Below, in pieces: positions 9,661 to 18,586 of a stretch of DNA of 64,000 nt. The DNA comes from Gammaproteobacteria bacterium. Lineage in GTDB: Bacteria > Pseudomonadota > Gammaproteobacteria > Arenicellales > Poriferihabitantaceae. Below the pieces are notes generated by a model that saw only the letters and a list, made by a program, of their open reading frames with translations, was not told where the DNA came from and searched no databases. The number at the start of each line of letters is the position of its first letter. Within the stretch, counting starts at the first letter, position 1. Position numbers and translations under genes: made by a program. Location: positions 62,001-126,000 of the forward strand of contig JAHEGU010000002.1 in NCBI GenBank assembly GCA_024644945.1. The letters run 5' to 3'.

Positions 9661-10881
9661 TTATATCAGTTCTTTGGTGATCAGCCACCTGTTCCCCTCT
9701 TTGTTAAATTCTAGGGTTTTTCGAATAGTGTCTTCGAATCTCTCTGATTTGTAGTACTGACTGAAGTCAACGGTTGCGCTTTTGCCTTCTATGGAAATAC
9801 TGTATTTACTTGGTTTTACAATGATAAATTCACGCCATCTGAGGCGTCCATAGCGTTGTTTCTTCCATTCCTCCAAGGTTAGATTGTCACGCGGTTTAAA
9901 GCGCTCAGAATAATGAGAAAGATACCGATCCACGTCTCGATCCGACCAGGCTTCAGCCCAGCTCTTTATGTGATTGATCAGTGCTTGTTTTTGTGCCGCT
10001 ATATCCTCTGCAACCTGTTTGGCCTCGACTGTGGGCGTGACAGCGGCAATAACCGCAGGCTCAGGTATCGCTTCAGCCGCTTTTTCAACCTTTTCAGGAT
10101 CAGGAGCCTTGACGGTGGTGGGCGCTGACTCAACCACCACGGCTTGTACTTGTTGTAGCGCCGATTCAGGTTCAGGCTCGGGCCCAGACTTAGTCTCCGA
10201 CTCGGGCTTAGATTCGACAGAATCTGCTGCTGAGGTCTTTTTGGTTCTGTCTGCCGCTTCATTTGTCGGCTGGTCGTCTTCAGAGGACGAATTTTGTCCC
10301 AGGGATTCGGTAATATAGTTCTGAACCGAAGCAACCAGGATTGGCGGATTCTGAGATGATCCGGATGTTGAAGAATCAAGTTTTTCAAGGGACGCTAGTT
10401 CTAATGGTTCCAATGGCGTATCGGAATTAAGTGCTTTTCTATAGGCGACACTTGCGAGCTGCGCATATATTGCAGTGAGGTTTCTGTAAGCCGTCGCGAT
10501 TGACGGATTAGACTGCATTGCCTGTTCAAGTGTGGTGATTGCAGCTTTGTAGTCACCGGTGCGAGCGTAATGAATTGCCAGGTTGTTGAATGGCTCCAGC
10601 ATTTCAGGATGAGAGAGGGTAAGGCCTTTGTAAATTTCTACGGCTTCCCGATTGCTGCCATTTTTTTCCGCTATGACCGCCCGGGCGAATAATAATGCTG
10701 GATCTTCAGGAGCGTCACGAAGCAGAGTTTCAGTCTGCCTCATTGCATCGGATAAGCGATCCTGTTCGATTAGCGCGTATATTTCATCAGTTTCATCGGC
10801 AAAGCCAACGAGGGGTAACACCATAAATACGCTGATAACTAGAACTGATTTCACGCCGCAGCACATAGACAAGAAACGCAT
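9661..10881 (-). CDS. TPR protein with C-terminal NTF2-like domain, exported
   Basis: A 406-residue protein with a signal peptide (cleavage expected after 'VGFA'), then about three TPR units (residues 30-140, e.g. 'PEMLEPFNNLAIHYARTGDY'), a long low-complexity linker rich in Glu, Pro, Ser and Ala (about 165-295), and a C-terminal NTF2-like domain starting near 'SWAEAWSDRDVDRYLSHYS'. The C-terminal domain resembles that of the L,D-transpeptidase encoded 59 bases downstream ('W...W...D.D..LSHYS' in both). This suggests the two proteins dimerise or bind a common partner through the domain, with the TPRs as scaffold. No catalytic motif is seen. Confidence 0.72.
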   Translation of the reverse strand: MRFLSMCCGVKSVLVISVFMVLPLVGFADETDEIYALIEQDRLSDAMRQTETLLRDAPEDPALLFARAVIAEKNGSNREAVEIYKGLTLSHPEMLEPFNNLAIHYARTGDYKAAITTLEQAMQSNPSIATAYRNLTAIYAQLASVAYRKALNSDTPLEPLELASLEKLDSSTSGSSQNPPILVASVQNYITESLGQNSSSEDDQPTNEAADRTKKTSAADSVESKPESETKSGPEPEPESALQQVQAVVVESAPTTVKAPDPEKVEKAAEAIPEPAVIAAVTPTVEAKQVAEDIAAQKQALINHIKSWAEAWSDRDVDRYLSHYSERFKPRDNLTLEEWKKQRYGRLRWREFIIVKPSKYSISIEGKSATVDFSQYYKSERFEDTIRKTLEFNKEGNRWLITKELI

Positions 10882-10911
10882 TGTCAGATTAGATAAGAAA
10901 TCTGTGTCAAT

Positions 10912-12066
10912 CTACATACCATCTGCAAGGGATTGTTCCCACTGTAATTGACGGTTCTTTTTTGAATCGCGATATTCCAGGATATCCGTGACCATAAGCC
11001 AGGCACCGATATATTTGGGCGCTCGTATTTCGGTCCAGTCCCCCTGCTCGTTGACAACAGATACACGCTCTCCGCGTTTATACTGACCTAGTGGCGGTGA
11101 TGATTCATTATCGGTTGAAGGTCTGGGCCGGACTCTCACGGCGTCTGCGTTTATTACTCCTACTTCACCATCTATAGTGATGAACTTGCTGTAAATCCAG
11201 GTTCGCAGACCATCCGGGAGACTAAACCTTGCCCAGCCGCCATCCTGACCAATAACATCGATCGGAGTGCCAGCAGGAAGTTCGAGTAGAGCAACACCGC
11301 CCGGCTTGTGGTAAGCAGTAGTAGTCTGGTTAATAGTTTTCCAGTATCGTTCGCTTGGTTCAGATCCAGACTGCAGTTGCTCGCTGCTCTGATCGCTGGA
11401 GGTCGAGAGCGAAGCAGTTTCCAGTTTTTCTTCAGTGTCTGCTTGATTTGCGCTTGATACACCAGCGGAGCCCTCAGTCAACGTCTTGGAGGTAGTGACT
11501 ATCGCCTCCTTGCCTCCGTTTAATTCAGTCTGTATCACTCCAAGTATACGTTTGGCCTCGGGGTGGTCTTGTTCTGCTGCGAGTGAAATCCATTTTTCCG
11601 CGATTTTTATATCTGAGACCCGCTCCTCGCCGATGTAGTAAGCAAGTCCCAAATTGAACTGCGCACCGCTATCGCCCTTCTGTGCAGATTGTTCCCATAA
11701 TTTCAGCGCCTGATCTTTATTTTGCTCTACGCCAGTGCCTTCCCAATAGGCGACTCCAAGATTGAACATCGCGGTTGCATGGCCTTGGGAAGCAGCTTTT
11801 TCAAACCAGGAGAAGGCTGCTGCTGGAGATGAGTCACTGGCTTCCTGTCGCAGATGCATGACGCCAAGCGCATACTGGGCATTAACATCGCCGTTGTCGG
11901 CAAGTTTGATCCAAGCGACTTCTGCTTCAGAGAAATTCTGGCTCTGATATGCGCTGAAAGCTTCTTCATATCGGGCTGATTGAGCATTTGCCTGACCTAG
12001 AAAGGACAGGCAGACAGCAATTCCGGTTAATAATTTGACAAGAAGGCGGAATAGGGTTTTTGGCAT
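10912..12066 (-). CDS. Sel1-repeat and SH3-domain periplasmic protein
   Basis: A 384-residue protein with a clear signal peptide ending 'GQANAQ'. Residues about 30-180 hold four Sel1-like helical repeats ('AQYALGVMHLRQ', 'AMFNLGVAYWEGTG', 'AQFNLGLAYYIGEE' are the repeat cores). A Ser/Thr/Glu-rich linker follows, then two bacterial SH3-like units (about 240-300, with 'DGGWARFSLPDG', and 300-365, with 'QGDWTEIRAPKYIGAWL'). Sel1 repeats and SH3 domains both mediate binding to proteins or peptidoglycan. The gene is the first of a minus-strand trio, 30 bases from the TPR gene, so a scaffold role for the L,D-transpeptidase is a reasonable inference. No known gene name is recognised. Confidence 0.75.
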   Translation of the reverse strand: MPKTLFRLLVKLLTGIAVCLSFLGQANAQSARYEEAFSAYQSQNFSEAEVAWIKLADNGDVNAQYALGVMHLRQEASDSSPAAAFSWFEKAASQGHATAMFNLGVAYWEGTGVEQNKDQALKLWEQSAQKGDSGAQFNLGLAYYIGEERVSDIKIAEKWISLAAEQDHPEAKRILGVIQTELNGGKEAIVTTSKTLTEGSAGVSSANQADTEEKLETASLSTSSDQSSEQLQSGSEPSERYWKTINQTTTAYHKPGGVALLELPAGTPIDVIGQDGGWARFSLPDGLRTWIYSKFITIDGEVGVINADAVRVRPRPSTDNESSPPLGQYKRGERVSVVNEQGDWTEIRAPKYIGAWLMVTDILEYRDSKKNRQLQWEQSLADGM

Positions 12067-12229
12067 TTTGCTGGAACTAAAAATTTTAACAGCATTGGTT
12101 CATGGATCTTTGTGCGGGCTGAGAAGCGGCTTTAAGTCAGGTGAATACACCACGCTCCACATGCCGTTTGAAGTTACCTCGAAACAACGCGGTATTATAC
12201 TGATTCTAGTTTGTTTTTTGGAATTTCAA

Positions 12230-12850
12230 TTACACAATAACTGGCGCCAACTCAAGGTAGCCATCGTATATAAGTTTGAGCGCGACATAGAAAATAATAG
12301 CCAGGCCCAAATAACCAATCCAGCGATATTTTTGCAGGATATTGGCAATCCAGTTAGCAAAAAACATCATAAATAGAATAGAAATAGCCAGACCTATAAC
12401 CAGCAATCCGCTGTGTCCATCGGCGACACCGGCAACTGCAATGACATTGTCGAGTGACATCGATAAATCGGCCACGATGATCTGAAAAATCGCAGATAAC
12501 AATGGTGGGTTTTCATGTTCTGAGATCTCTTGGGACTCCGAGGCTTCAGATATGTCAACGGCTTCGCGCAGTTCCTGCCAAAGCTTCCAGCATACCCACA
12601 GCAAGAGCATACCGCCTGCCAAGGCCAGCCCCTTGATCGCGAGCAATTGCACCGTGAGCAAAGCGAAAGCCACTCTAAGAAAAACAGCGGCCCCAACCCC
12701 GTAAAGTATGACTTTTCGGCGGTATTCAGGTGAGAATCGAGACGCTACCAGACCGATCACGATGGCATTGTCACCAGCTAAAACCAGGTCGACAAACAGG
12801 ATTTGCAGAAGCTTGGAAGCTTGATCTAGGAATTCCATAAAAGGGTCCAT
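12230..12850 (-). CDS. TerC-family integral membrane protein
   Basis: A 206-residue membrane protein with about seven hydrophobic segments. The family fingerprint is present: acidic residues inside the membrane in 'VDLVLAGDNAIVIGL' and 'IVADLSMSLDNVIAVAG', which form the expected metal-binding pair. TerC/Alx/YjbE-type proteins are linked to manganese export, metallation of exported enzymes and tellurite resistance. The short form without CBS or transporter-associated domains is the YjbE type. Two start codons are close together (12850 and 12838), neither with a strong ribosome site. I looked for a yybP-ykoY manganese riboswitch in the 110-base upstream region and saw none. Confidence 0.9.
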   Translation of the reverse strand: MDPFMEFLDQASKLLQILFVDLVLAGDNAIVIGLVASRFSPEYRRKVILYGVGAAVFLRVAFALLTVQLLAIKGLALAGGMLLLWVCWKLWQELREAVDISEASESQEISEHENPPLLSAIFQIIVADLSMSLDNVIAVAGVADGHSGLLVIGLAISILFMMFFANWIANILQKYRWIGYLGLAIIFYVALKLIYDGYLELAPVIV

Positions 12851-12907
12851 AAAAACAGGCGCTTGTTGTAACGGCTTGTACGCTGGAATTCAACCCTGGG
12901 GCAATTT

Positions 12908-12924
12908 CTTGAACTTTTTTCAAG
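12908..12924. repeat. Inverted repeat CTTGAA-N5-TTCAAG
   Basis: A perfect six-base inverted repeat lies in the 110-base divergent region between the terC gene and the MFS gene. It could be an operator or a small hairpin. No protein is known to bind this site, and a repeat this short can occur by chance. Confidence 0.3.
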
Positions 12925-12960
12925 CATGTACATTGAATTGCCAAACTGCTAAAAGCCCGT

Positions 12961-14142
12961 ATGCTAAGAAAAAACCTCTTGTTATTAGCGACCTGTCAAG
13001 GATTGATGCTGTCGTCAACGTCATTGACGATGGCTACTTCAGCCTTGGTAGGGGTCAGCCTGGCGCCCAGCGCCTCGTTAGCGACTTTACCGCTGGGGTT
13101 AACGTATCTCAGCATGATGCTCACTATGATTCCCGGTTCCTTGCTGATGAAGCGCTATGGCAGGCGGGTCGGATTTACGCTTGGTGGTTTTGCTGGAATT
13201 ATTGGCGGCACCATCTCGGCGATAGCAATCTATAACAACAGTTTCAGTCTGTTCTGTCTGGGTTCAAGTTTGTTTGGTGTTGCAAATGGCTTCGCCCAGT
13301 TTTATCGGTTTGCGGCCACTGAAGTTGCTGAGCCCACTTACAAGAGTCGGGCGATTTCGTGGGTGCTCGCAGGTGGGTTGGTAGCTGCCTTTATTGGCCC
13401 AAACGTTGCAAAGGTCACCAGGGAAATGATTCCTGGCGCAACGTTTGCGGCCTCTTACGCGTGCATCGCCGTATTCTGTTTGTGCGTGATATTGGTGCAA
13501 ATATTCTTGCGAATTCCGATTCCATCTGATGACGAAGTTTCAGGGCGCCGGCGTCCTCTGGTATTTGTGTTGACACGACCAGTGTTTATGGTCGCCGCGC
13601 TGTGTGCAATGATTGCTTATGGCACTATGAATTTGTTGATGACAGCCACGCCTTTGGCGATGGATATGCGCAGTCTCCCGTTCAGCGACACAGCGGTTGT
13701 TATACAGTGGCATATCGTCGGTATGTTCGCGCCGTCGTTCTACACTGGGCATCTGATCCACCGTTTCGGCGTTTTGAGAGTCATGTTTGTCGGAGCGTTG
13801 CTACTTCTTGGGTGTGCGCTGGTCAGTTTGTTCGGTCAATCCTACAACCATTTTTTTTCAGGTCTGGTGTTGCTTGGCGTAGGATGGAACTTTCTATTCG
13901 TTGGGGCGACAACATTGTTAACCGAAGTTTATCTGCCTGCGGAAAAGGGAGCAGTCCAGGGTATTAACGATTTTATGGTGTTTTCGGCTACAGCGTTTAC
14001 TGCGCTTACTTCGGGATATTTTCACCACGCTCTCGGATGGGAAAAACTGAATCTTTTTACAATCCCGATGGTTTGCTTCGCCGCAATAAGCATCCTTATT
14101 CTGGGAATGAACGCCCGATTAAGAAATATCCAATCGGCCTGA
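12961..14142 (+). CDS. MFS transporter
   Basis: A 393-residue protein with about twelve hydrophobic segments. The loop between segments 2 and 3 carries the major facilitator signature in the form 'GSLLMKRYGRRVGFTLGG'. A second, weaker copy of the motif is seen after segment 8 ('GHLIHRFGVLRVMFVG'). The length and lack of extra domains fit a drug- or metabolite-efflux type carrier of the 12-TM class. The substrate cannot be read from the sequence. It is divergent from terC and convergent with the RDD gene, so it is probably a single transcription unit. Confidence 0.88.
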   Translation: MLRKNLLLLATCQGLMLSSTSLTMATSALVGVSLAPSASLATLPLGLTYLSMMLTMIPGSLLMKRYGRRVGFTLGGFAGIIGGTISAIAIYNNSFSLFCLGSSLFGVANGFAQFYRFAATEVAEPTYKSRAISWVLAGGLVAAFIGPNVAKVTREMIPGATFAASYACIAVFCLCVILVQIFLRIPIPSDDEVSGRRRPLVFVLTRPVFMVAALCAMIAYGTMNLLMTATPLAMDMRSLPFSDTAVVIQWHIVGMFAPSFYTGHLIHRFGVLRVMFVGALLLLGCALVSLFGQSYNHFFSGLVLLGVGWNFLFVGATTLLTEVYLPAEKGAVQGINDFMVFSATAFTALTSGYFHHALGWEKLNLFTIPMVCFAAISILILGMNARLRNIQSA

Positions 14143-14159
14143 CCGCGCTTTGTTCGGCA

Positions 14160-14627
14160 TCATTGCACCCTGATCAGCAGGGTGCCAGAGGCGAGATCAT
14201 GCCATGTTAGCCTCTTCTGGTTTGTTAGTGCCCATAGAAAACCCAAACCGAGCGATGACCATGAAATCATCGCGACAAAAAACCGAACTAAGGCCTGCGA
14301 CCAAGTTGAATTTGCCCCAGCCGGGGAGTTACTGCGACGATCAATAAGACGAATTTTCCACGCTCGCATACCAATCGTTTGCCCTCCATGTGTCCAGAAC
14401 CAGCCAAAGAAGAGGAATGCCACGGCAAATAAATAGATTAACCGAATACCCTGGCTAACCCACTGCGGCCACTGATCATCAGGCAGCAATGGCACGGGTT
14501 GCCAAGCGACAAAAATCAGGCATATCAACATCAGTCCGTCGTAAAGAATAGCGGCGAGTCGACGCCAAAGCGGTGCGGCAACTAATTTGAATTCAGTTGC
14601 GGGGGACTTTTCGTTATTGGATTGCAT
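14160..14627 (-). CDS. RDD-family membrane protein
   Basis: A 155-residue protein with three to four hydrophobic segments. The family's name-giving residues are seen as 'LWRRLAAILYDGLML' near the N-terminus (the R and D of the motif), and the second conserved block is 'GGQTIGMRAWKIRLIDR'. RDD proteins are small membrane proteins of mostly unknown function; some have been proposed to transport ions or osmolytes. The gene is convergent with the MFS gene (17 bases apart) and its upstream side faces the gene-free region with DnaA boxes. Confidence 0.85.
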   Translation of the reverse strand: MQSNNEKSPATEFKLVAAPLWRRLAAILYDGLMLICLIFVAWQPVPLLPDDQWPQWVSQGIRLIYLFAVAFLFFGWFWTHGGQTIGMRAWKIRLIDRRSNSPAGANSTWSQALVRFFVAMISWSSLGLGFLWALTNQKRLTWHDLASGTLLIRVQ

Positions 14628-14669
14628 TTAGCGACCTAAGTCATTGTTTTGTATCTTTACGCGCAGAAG

Positions 14670-14863
14670 TTATGCACATTGGTGTTCTTATAAAGATCGG
14701 ATTCGCCGATTTTTTAAAGATAAAGTTCAAATTTAAATAGTCAAGATAACTTATTGAATGTAATATATAAAAAATAATTTTCTTATGGCTAGCACAAGTT
14801 AGTAGGTAGACCGAATCGTACCCTGTCTACGGCTGCACAGAGTTATCCACAGAGTTATCCACA
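14670..14863. other. DnaA-box cluster with AT-rich block (candidate replication-related site)
   Basis: The 346-base region 14628-14973 has no gene. It holds three perfect DnaA boxes of the form TTATNCACA on the plus strand: TTATGCACA at 14670-14678, and two TTATCCACA at 14843-14851 and 14855-14863, the latter two 12 bases apart as direct repeats. Between the first and the pair is a strongly AT-rich block (about 14709-14790) that could be a DNA-unwinding element. The arrangement is origin-like, but the region lacks the usual neighbours dnaA, rpmH or mnmG, and only one GATC was seen. A DnaA-titration site or a DnaA-regulated promoter would also fit. Confidence 0.45.
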
Positions 14864-14973
14864 TTTTGGCTTCAGAGGTGACGTGACAAATATATGGAGG
14901 CCATAAGACTAAATCGGAGTGTAATCGAACTCGCTGCTGTTAAGCGCAATAAACAGGGGGAAGATATGGAGAT

Positions 14974-16353
14974 ATGGGTGTGGCTTTGAGTAGAATCCGA
15001 TGTGCGCCGAAATTGCCTACTATGATTTTTTCCAGCGAATCCCCTGTTACATTCAATGACGAGCTCGCCAATGAGACCGATGTGGTGGTAATCGGGGGTG
15101 GGATTATCGGTGTATCAACTGCTTGGTTTCTAACAAAAGCCGGTGTCAGAGTAACGATTTGCGAAAAAGGAAGGATTGCGGGCGAACAATCGAGCCGCAA
15201 TTGGGGCTGGGTCAGGCAGCAGGGCAGGGATGAAGCTGAGCTGCCGATCATGATCGAAAGCAATCGGATCTGGCAGACTCTTTCTGAAGAGATAGGATCA
15301 GATACAGGATTTCGGCAATACGGGGTGATGTATGTTGCAGAGTCAGAACAGAAAATGGCCGAATTTAGAGACTGGATCGAGCTCGCAAATCGCTATGACC
15401 TGAAATCGGTCCTCCTGACTAAGCGGGAGATTCAGGACCAAGTGCAAGGATTCGAAGGAGCATGGGAGGGAGGGGTGATTACTCCAAGCGATGGTCGGGC
15501 AGAGCCTTTTATTGCAGTACCGACCCTAACAAGAGATTGTCAGAGAAGGGGCGCGTTGATCAAAGAAAATTGCGCTGTCCGCGGTATCTCAACCCAAGCT
15601 GGACAGATCGCGGGCGTGATTACTGAGCACGGTGAGATCCAATGCCGGGCAGTGGTTTGTGCCGCCGGCGCCTGGTCATCTATGTTCACCGGTCATGTGG
15701 GATTATCTTTTCCGCAATTGACGGTGAAGTCAACGGTAGCCAGAACCGCGAGGGTGCCAGAGGGGTTTCTAGGAAACGCGGCCTGTGAAGACTTTGCATT
15801 GAGGCGCCGCCAGGATGGCGGTTATACCTTGGCCCCCTCCGGTATTCACGAGCATTTCATCAATCTCGACAGTTTTCGGTTTTTTAGGGTGTTCCTGCCT
15901 AACTTGATTGAATCCTGGAGTGAGACCGCGCTCAGACTAGGTGGTGATGCGCCAGGGGGGTGGAATGCGATCAGAAACTGGAGCGATGACGAGTTCTCAC
16001 CGTTTGAAGCAAATAGAGTATTGAATCCGATACCAGCGGAATCCACCTTGGTCGAATTGCGCGAACGTCTTGCGCGTCGTCTACCTGCTCTGGGCAGTAT
16101 TGAATTTGTCGAAACCTGGGCCGGAATGATTGATACCACACCGGACGTGGTACCAGTAATGGACCAGATCTCATCAATACCAGGATTCTTCTTGGCGAGC
16201 GGATTCAGCGGTCACGGGTTTGGAATTGGCCCCGCCGCAGGGCGTGTGATGGCGGACCTGGTGCAAGGCAATTCTCCGGGCCACGACCTAACTCGTTTTA
16301 GATTTAGCCGATTTAGTGACGGAAGTAAGCTCGACCGTGGGCCGTCGCTGTAG
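14974..16353 (+). CDS. FAD-dependent amine oxidoreductase (DAO family)
   Basis: A 459-residue flavoenzyme of the D-amino acid oxidase/DadA/glycine oxidase superfamily. The dinucleotide-binding fingerprint is 'VVVIGGGIIGVSTAWFL' with the following acidic residue in 'VTICEKG', and the C-terminal FAD-contacting block is 'GFFLASGFSGHGFGIGPAAGR'. Such enzymes oxidise secondary or primary amines of amino acids to imines. The segment 'EQSSRNWGWVRQQGRD' is typical of a subgroup near sarcosine oxidase/DadA-like proteins; the exact substrate is unknown. The start at 14974 follows a purine-rich 'GGGGGAAG'; the ATG at 15022 is an alternative. The gene stands alone. Confidence 0.85.
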   Translation: MGVALSRIRCAPKLPTMIFSSESPVTFNDELANETDVVVIGGGIIGVSTAWFLTKAGVRVTICEKGRIAGEQSSRNWGWVRQQGRDEAELPIMIESNRIWQTLSEEIGSDTGFRQYGVMYVAESEQKMAEFRDWIELANRYDLKSVLLTKREIQDQVQGFEGAWEGGVITPSDGRAEPFIAVPTLTRDCQRRGALIKENCAVRGISTQAGQIAGVITEHGEIQCRAVVCAAGAWSSMFTGHVGLSFPQLTVKSTVARTARVPEGFLGNAACEDFALRRRQDGGYTLAPSGIHEHFINLDSFRFFRVFLPNLIESWSETALRLGGDAPGGWNAIRNWSDDEFSPFEANRVLNPIPAESTLVELRERLARRLPALGSIEFVETWAGMIDTTPDVVPVMDQISSIPGFFLASGFSGHGFGIGPAAGRVMADLVQGNSPGHDLTRFRFSRFSDGSKLDRGPSL

Positions 16354-16594
16354 AACGCAGCTATTTGTCTTGCTCTGGGCCAGATAACACGACGGCGCAG
16401 ATTAACAGCTTTATCTTCAATATAGACAATTCTCCTAACAATATCGCCACATTGCTACAAGGCTTCTATGCCGATGTTCAACACCCGTTTTAATCATTGC
16501 GCCGATGACCTCGCAATACTTTCGGTGGTTCCACGTTTCTTCCGGCATTCGAAACTTGAAAACTATAGCCGGTTAGCTATGCGATGATTGACCT

Positions 16595-18397
16595 ATGACT
16601 AACGAAGCCTTAGAAGACCGAAAAAAATCCAGCTCAGTTAAACCATTGCGGGCGCTGCTGCCGTTTATTCAACCCTATTGGCGCACGCTGCTGGCGGCTC
16701 TTGGGGCACTGTCGGTAGCGGCAGCGGCGATGCTAACGCTGCCAGTGGCTGTGCGCTTCGTCATCGATCGTGGCCTAGCGGCCGAGGATGCCGCGACCAT
16801 CGATCGATATTTCGTCTACCTGCTGCTGGTGGCGGGCGTGTTTGGTCTTTTCGCCGCGCTTCGTTTTTACCTGATAACGTGGCTGGGCGAGCGCGTGGTA
16901 GCGGATATTCGGAGCGCGGTTTATCGCCATATTGTCCGACTAGACCCGGCATTTTTCGAGATCACACGGACCGGCGAGGTGCTGTCGCGTCTCACTACGG
17001 ACACCACGCTAATTCAGTCAATTGCCGGGGTAAATCTTTCCATTACGCTGCGCTCTATTCTGACGCTGACCGGCTCACTGGTCATGTTAGCGGTGACCAG
17101 TCCGGCGCTGATGGGCTTGATCCTGGTACTCGTGCCACTGGTGATCATACCGATCATCCTGATTGCACGGCGTGTGCGCAGGCTGTCCAGGGAGACCCAG
17201 GACCGGATCGCCGATACAAGTGGTTTGGCAGGCGAAACATTAAACGCGATCCAGACGGTCCAGGCTTATACCCTTGAGAATTTTCAGACCGAGCAATTTG
17301 ATCGTACTGTTGAATCGACATTTTTTACCGCGGTGCGCCGGATTCAGGTTCGAGCGATGCTAACCGCAGTGGCTGTACTTTTTATCTTCGGCGCTATTAC
17401 CTTGGTGCTGTGGATCGGCGCTCACGATGTCCTTGCCGGCGAAATGACGAGTGGCCAGCTCGGTCAATTCCTGCTTTATGCCATGTTTGTTGCCAGTTCA
17501 GCGGCCTCCCTGAGCGAAATGTGGGGTGAGATGCAGCGTGCGGCGGGAGCAATGGAACGATTAGTGGAGTTGATGACCGCCAAACCAAATATCATCGCAC
17601 CGCAGAATCCGGTTGCAATGCCTGTGCCGGGAAAGGGTGAAATCGATATGGATAATGTAAGTTTCAGTTATCCGTCGAGGCCTGGGACTCTAGCCATCGA
17701 TCAGTTCTCGCTTAAGGTCAAACCCGGTGAGACCATTGCATTTGTCGGCCCTTCAGGGGCTGGTAAGAGTACGCTCTTTCAGCTGCTTCTGCGTTTTTAT
17801 GACCCCTGCGCCGGCCATATCAAGATCGATGGAACTAATCTGGTCGAAGCGGATCCGCGGGATGTGCGTGCCGGTATCGGCCTGGTCCCCCAGGACACCG
17901 TAATCTTCAGCGCCTCGGCCAAGGAAAACATTGCATTTGGCAGGCCGGGCGCCAGTTCAGATGAAATCAGGGCGGCAGCGCGCGCGGCGGCGGCGGATCA
18001 GTTCATCGAAGCATTGCCGGAAGGCTACGATACGTTTCTGGGTGAGCGAGGAACGCGGCTGTCTGGCGGGCAACGTCAGCGAATCGCAATCGCTCGCGCA
18101 ATTCTCAAGGACCCCCCAATCCTGCTCCTGGATGAAGCAACCAGTTCGCTGGACGCGGAGAGCGAGCGGTTAGTACAGGAAGCCCTTGAACACCTGATGG
18201 CGAAACGCACGACCATTATCATCGCACATCGCCTGGCCACGGTGCTGAAGGCCGATCGAATCGTTGTACTGGATCACGGACGTATGATCAATACCGGGAG
18301 TCATCGAGAATTGCTGCAACGAGATCCGCTTTACGCCCGCCTGGCAGAGCTCCAGTTTGGCGAAGCAATTGATACCGGACGAGCGTTGGCACACTAA
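16595..18397 (+). CDS. ABC exporter, fused membrane and ATPase domains (MsbA-like)
   Basis: A 600-residue half-transporter that should work as a homodimer. The N-terminal part (about residues 25-315) has six hydrophobic segments of the type I exporter fold. The ATPase domain follows, with Walker A 'GPSGAGKST' near residue 386, the Q-loop 'GLVPQD', signature 'LSGGQRQRIAIARA', Walker B 'ILLLDEATSSLD' and the switch His in 'IIAHRLATV'. This architecture is shared by lipid flippases such as MsbA and by multidrug exporters. There is no lpxK neighbour, so the lipid A role is not supported by context. The gene looks richer in G and C than its neighbours, with several GC-repeat stretches. Confidence 0.93.
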   Translation: MTNEALEDRKKSSSVKPLRALLPFIQPYWRTLLAALGALSVAAAAMLTLPVAVRFVIDRGLAAEDAATIDRYFVYLLLVAGVFGLFAALRFYLITWLGERVVADIRSAVYRHIVRLDPAFFEITRTGEVLSRLTTDTTLIQSIAGVNLSITLRSILTLTGSLVMLAVTSPALMGLILVLVPLVIIPIILIARRVRRLSRETQDRIADTSGLAGETLNAIQTVQAYTLENFQTEQFDRTVESTFFTAVRRIQVRAMLTAVAVLFIFGAITLVLWIGAHDVLAGEMTSGQLGQFLLYAMFVASSAASLSEMWGEMQRAAGAMERLVELMTAKPNIIAPQNPVAMPVPGKGEIDMDNVSFSYPSRPGTLAIDQFSLKVKPGETIAFVGPSGAGKSTLFQLLLRFYDPCAGHIKIDGTNLVEADPRDVRAGIGLVPQDTVIFSASAKENIAFGRPGASSDEIRAAARAAAADQFIEALPEGYDTFLGERGTRLSGGQRQRIAIARAILKDPPILLLDEATSSLDAESERLVQEALEHLMAKRTTIIIAHRLATVLKADRIVVLDHGRMINTGSHRELLQRDPLYARLAELQFGEAIDTGRALAH

Positions 18398-18586
18398 GAC
18401 TAAGGCGCCTGGGATGATAAAAGTCTCGCCTCTCGGAATCGATTATTCCTTTCATAGATAAAACACGAATTTCATAAGTTTGTCTAAAAGAAAGAATTTG
18501 TCTAAGAATAGTAACGGTCTCCATCGCTTATCTGACCAAACGTCCATATGCGTTAGACTCAAGTAAAATTTATACGAGCAGGAATA

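Noticed and set aside
9974-10388. ORFs 9974-10318 (+) and 9999-10388 (-)
   Set aside because: They are shadows of the low-complexity linker of the TPR protein; their Ser/Thr- or Arg/Leu-rich translations have no family features.
12851-12960. yybP-ykoY manganese riboswitch in front of terC
   Set aside because: The region is too short and lacks the conserved loops; only a small inverted repeat is present.
14484-14500. Palindrome TGGCA-CGGGT-TGCCA as a regulatory site
   Set aside because: It lies inside the RDD gene's coding sequence and is explained by codons.
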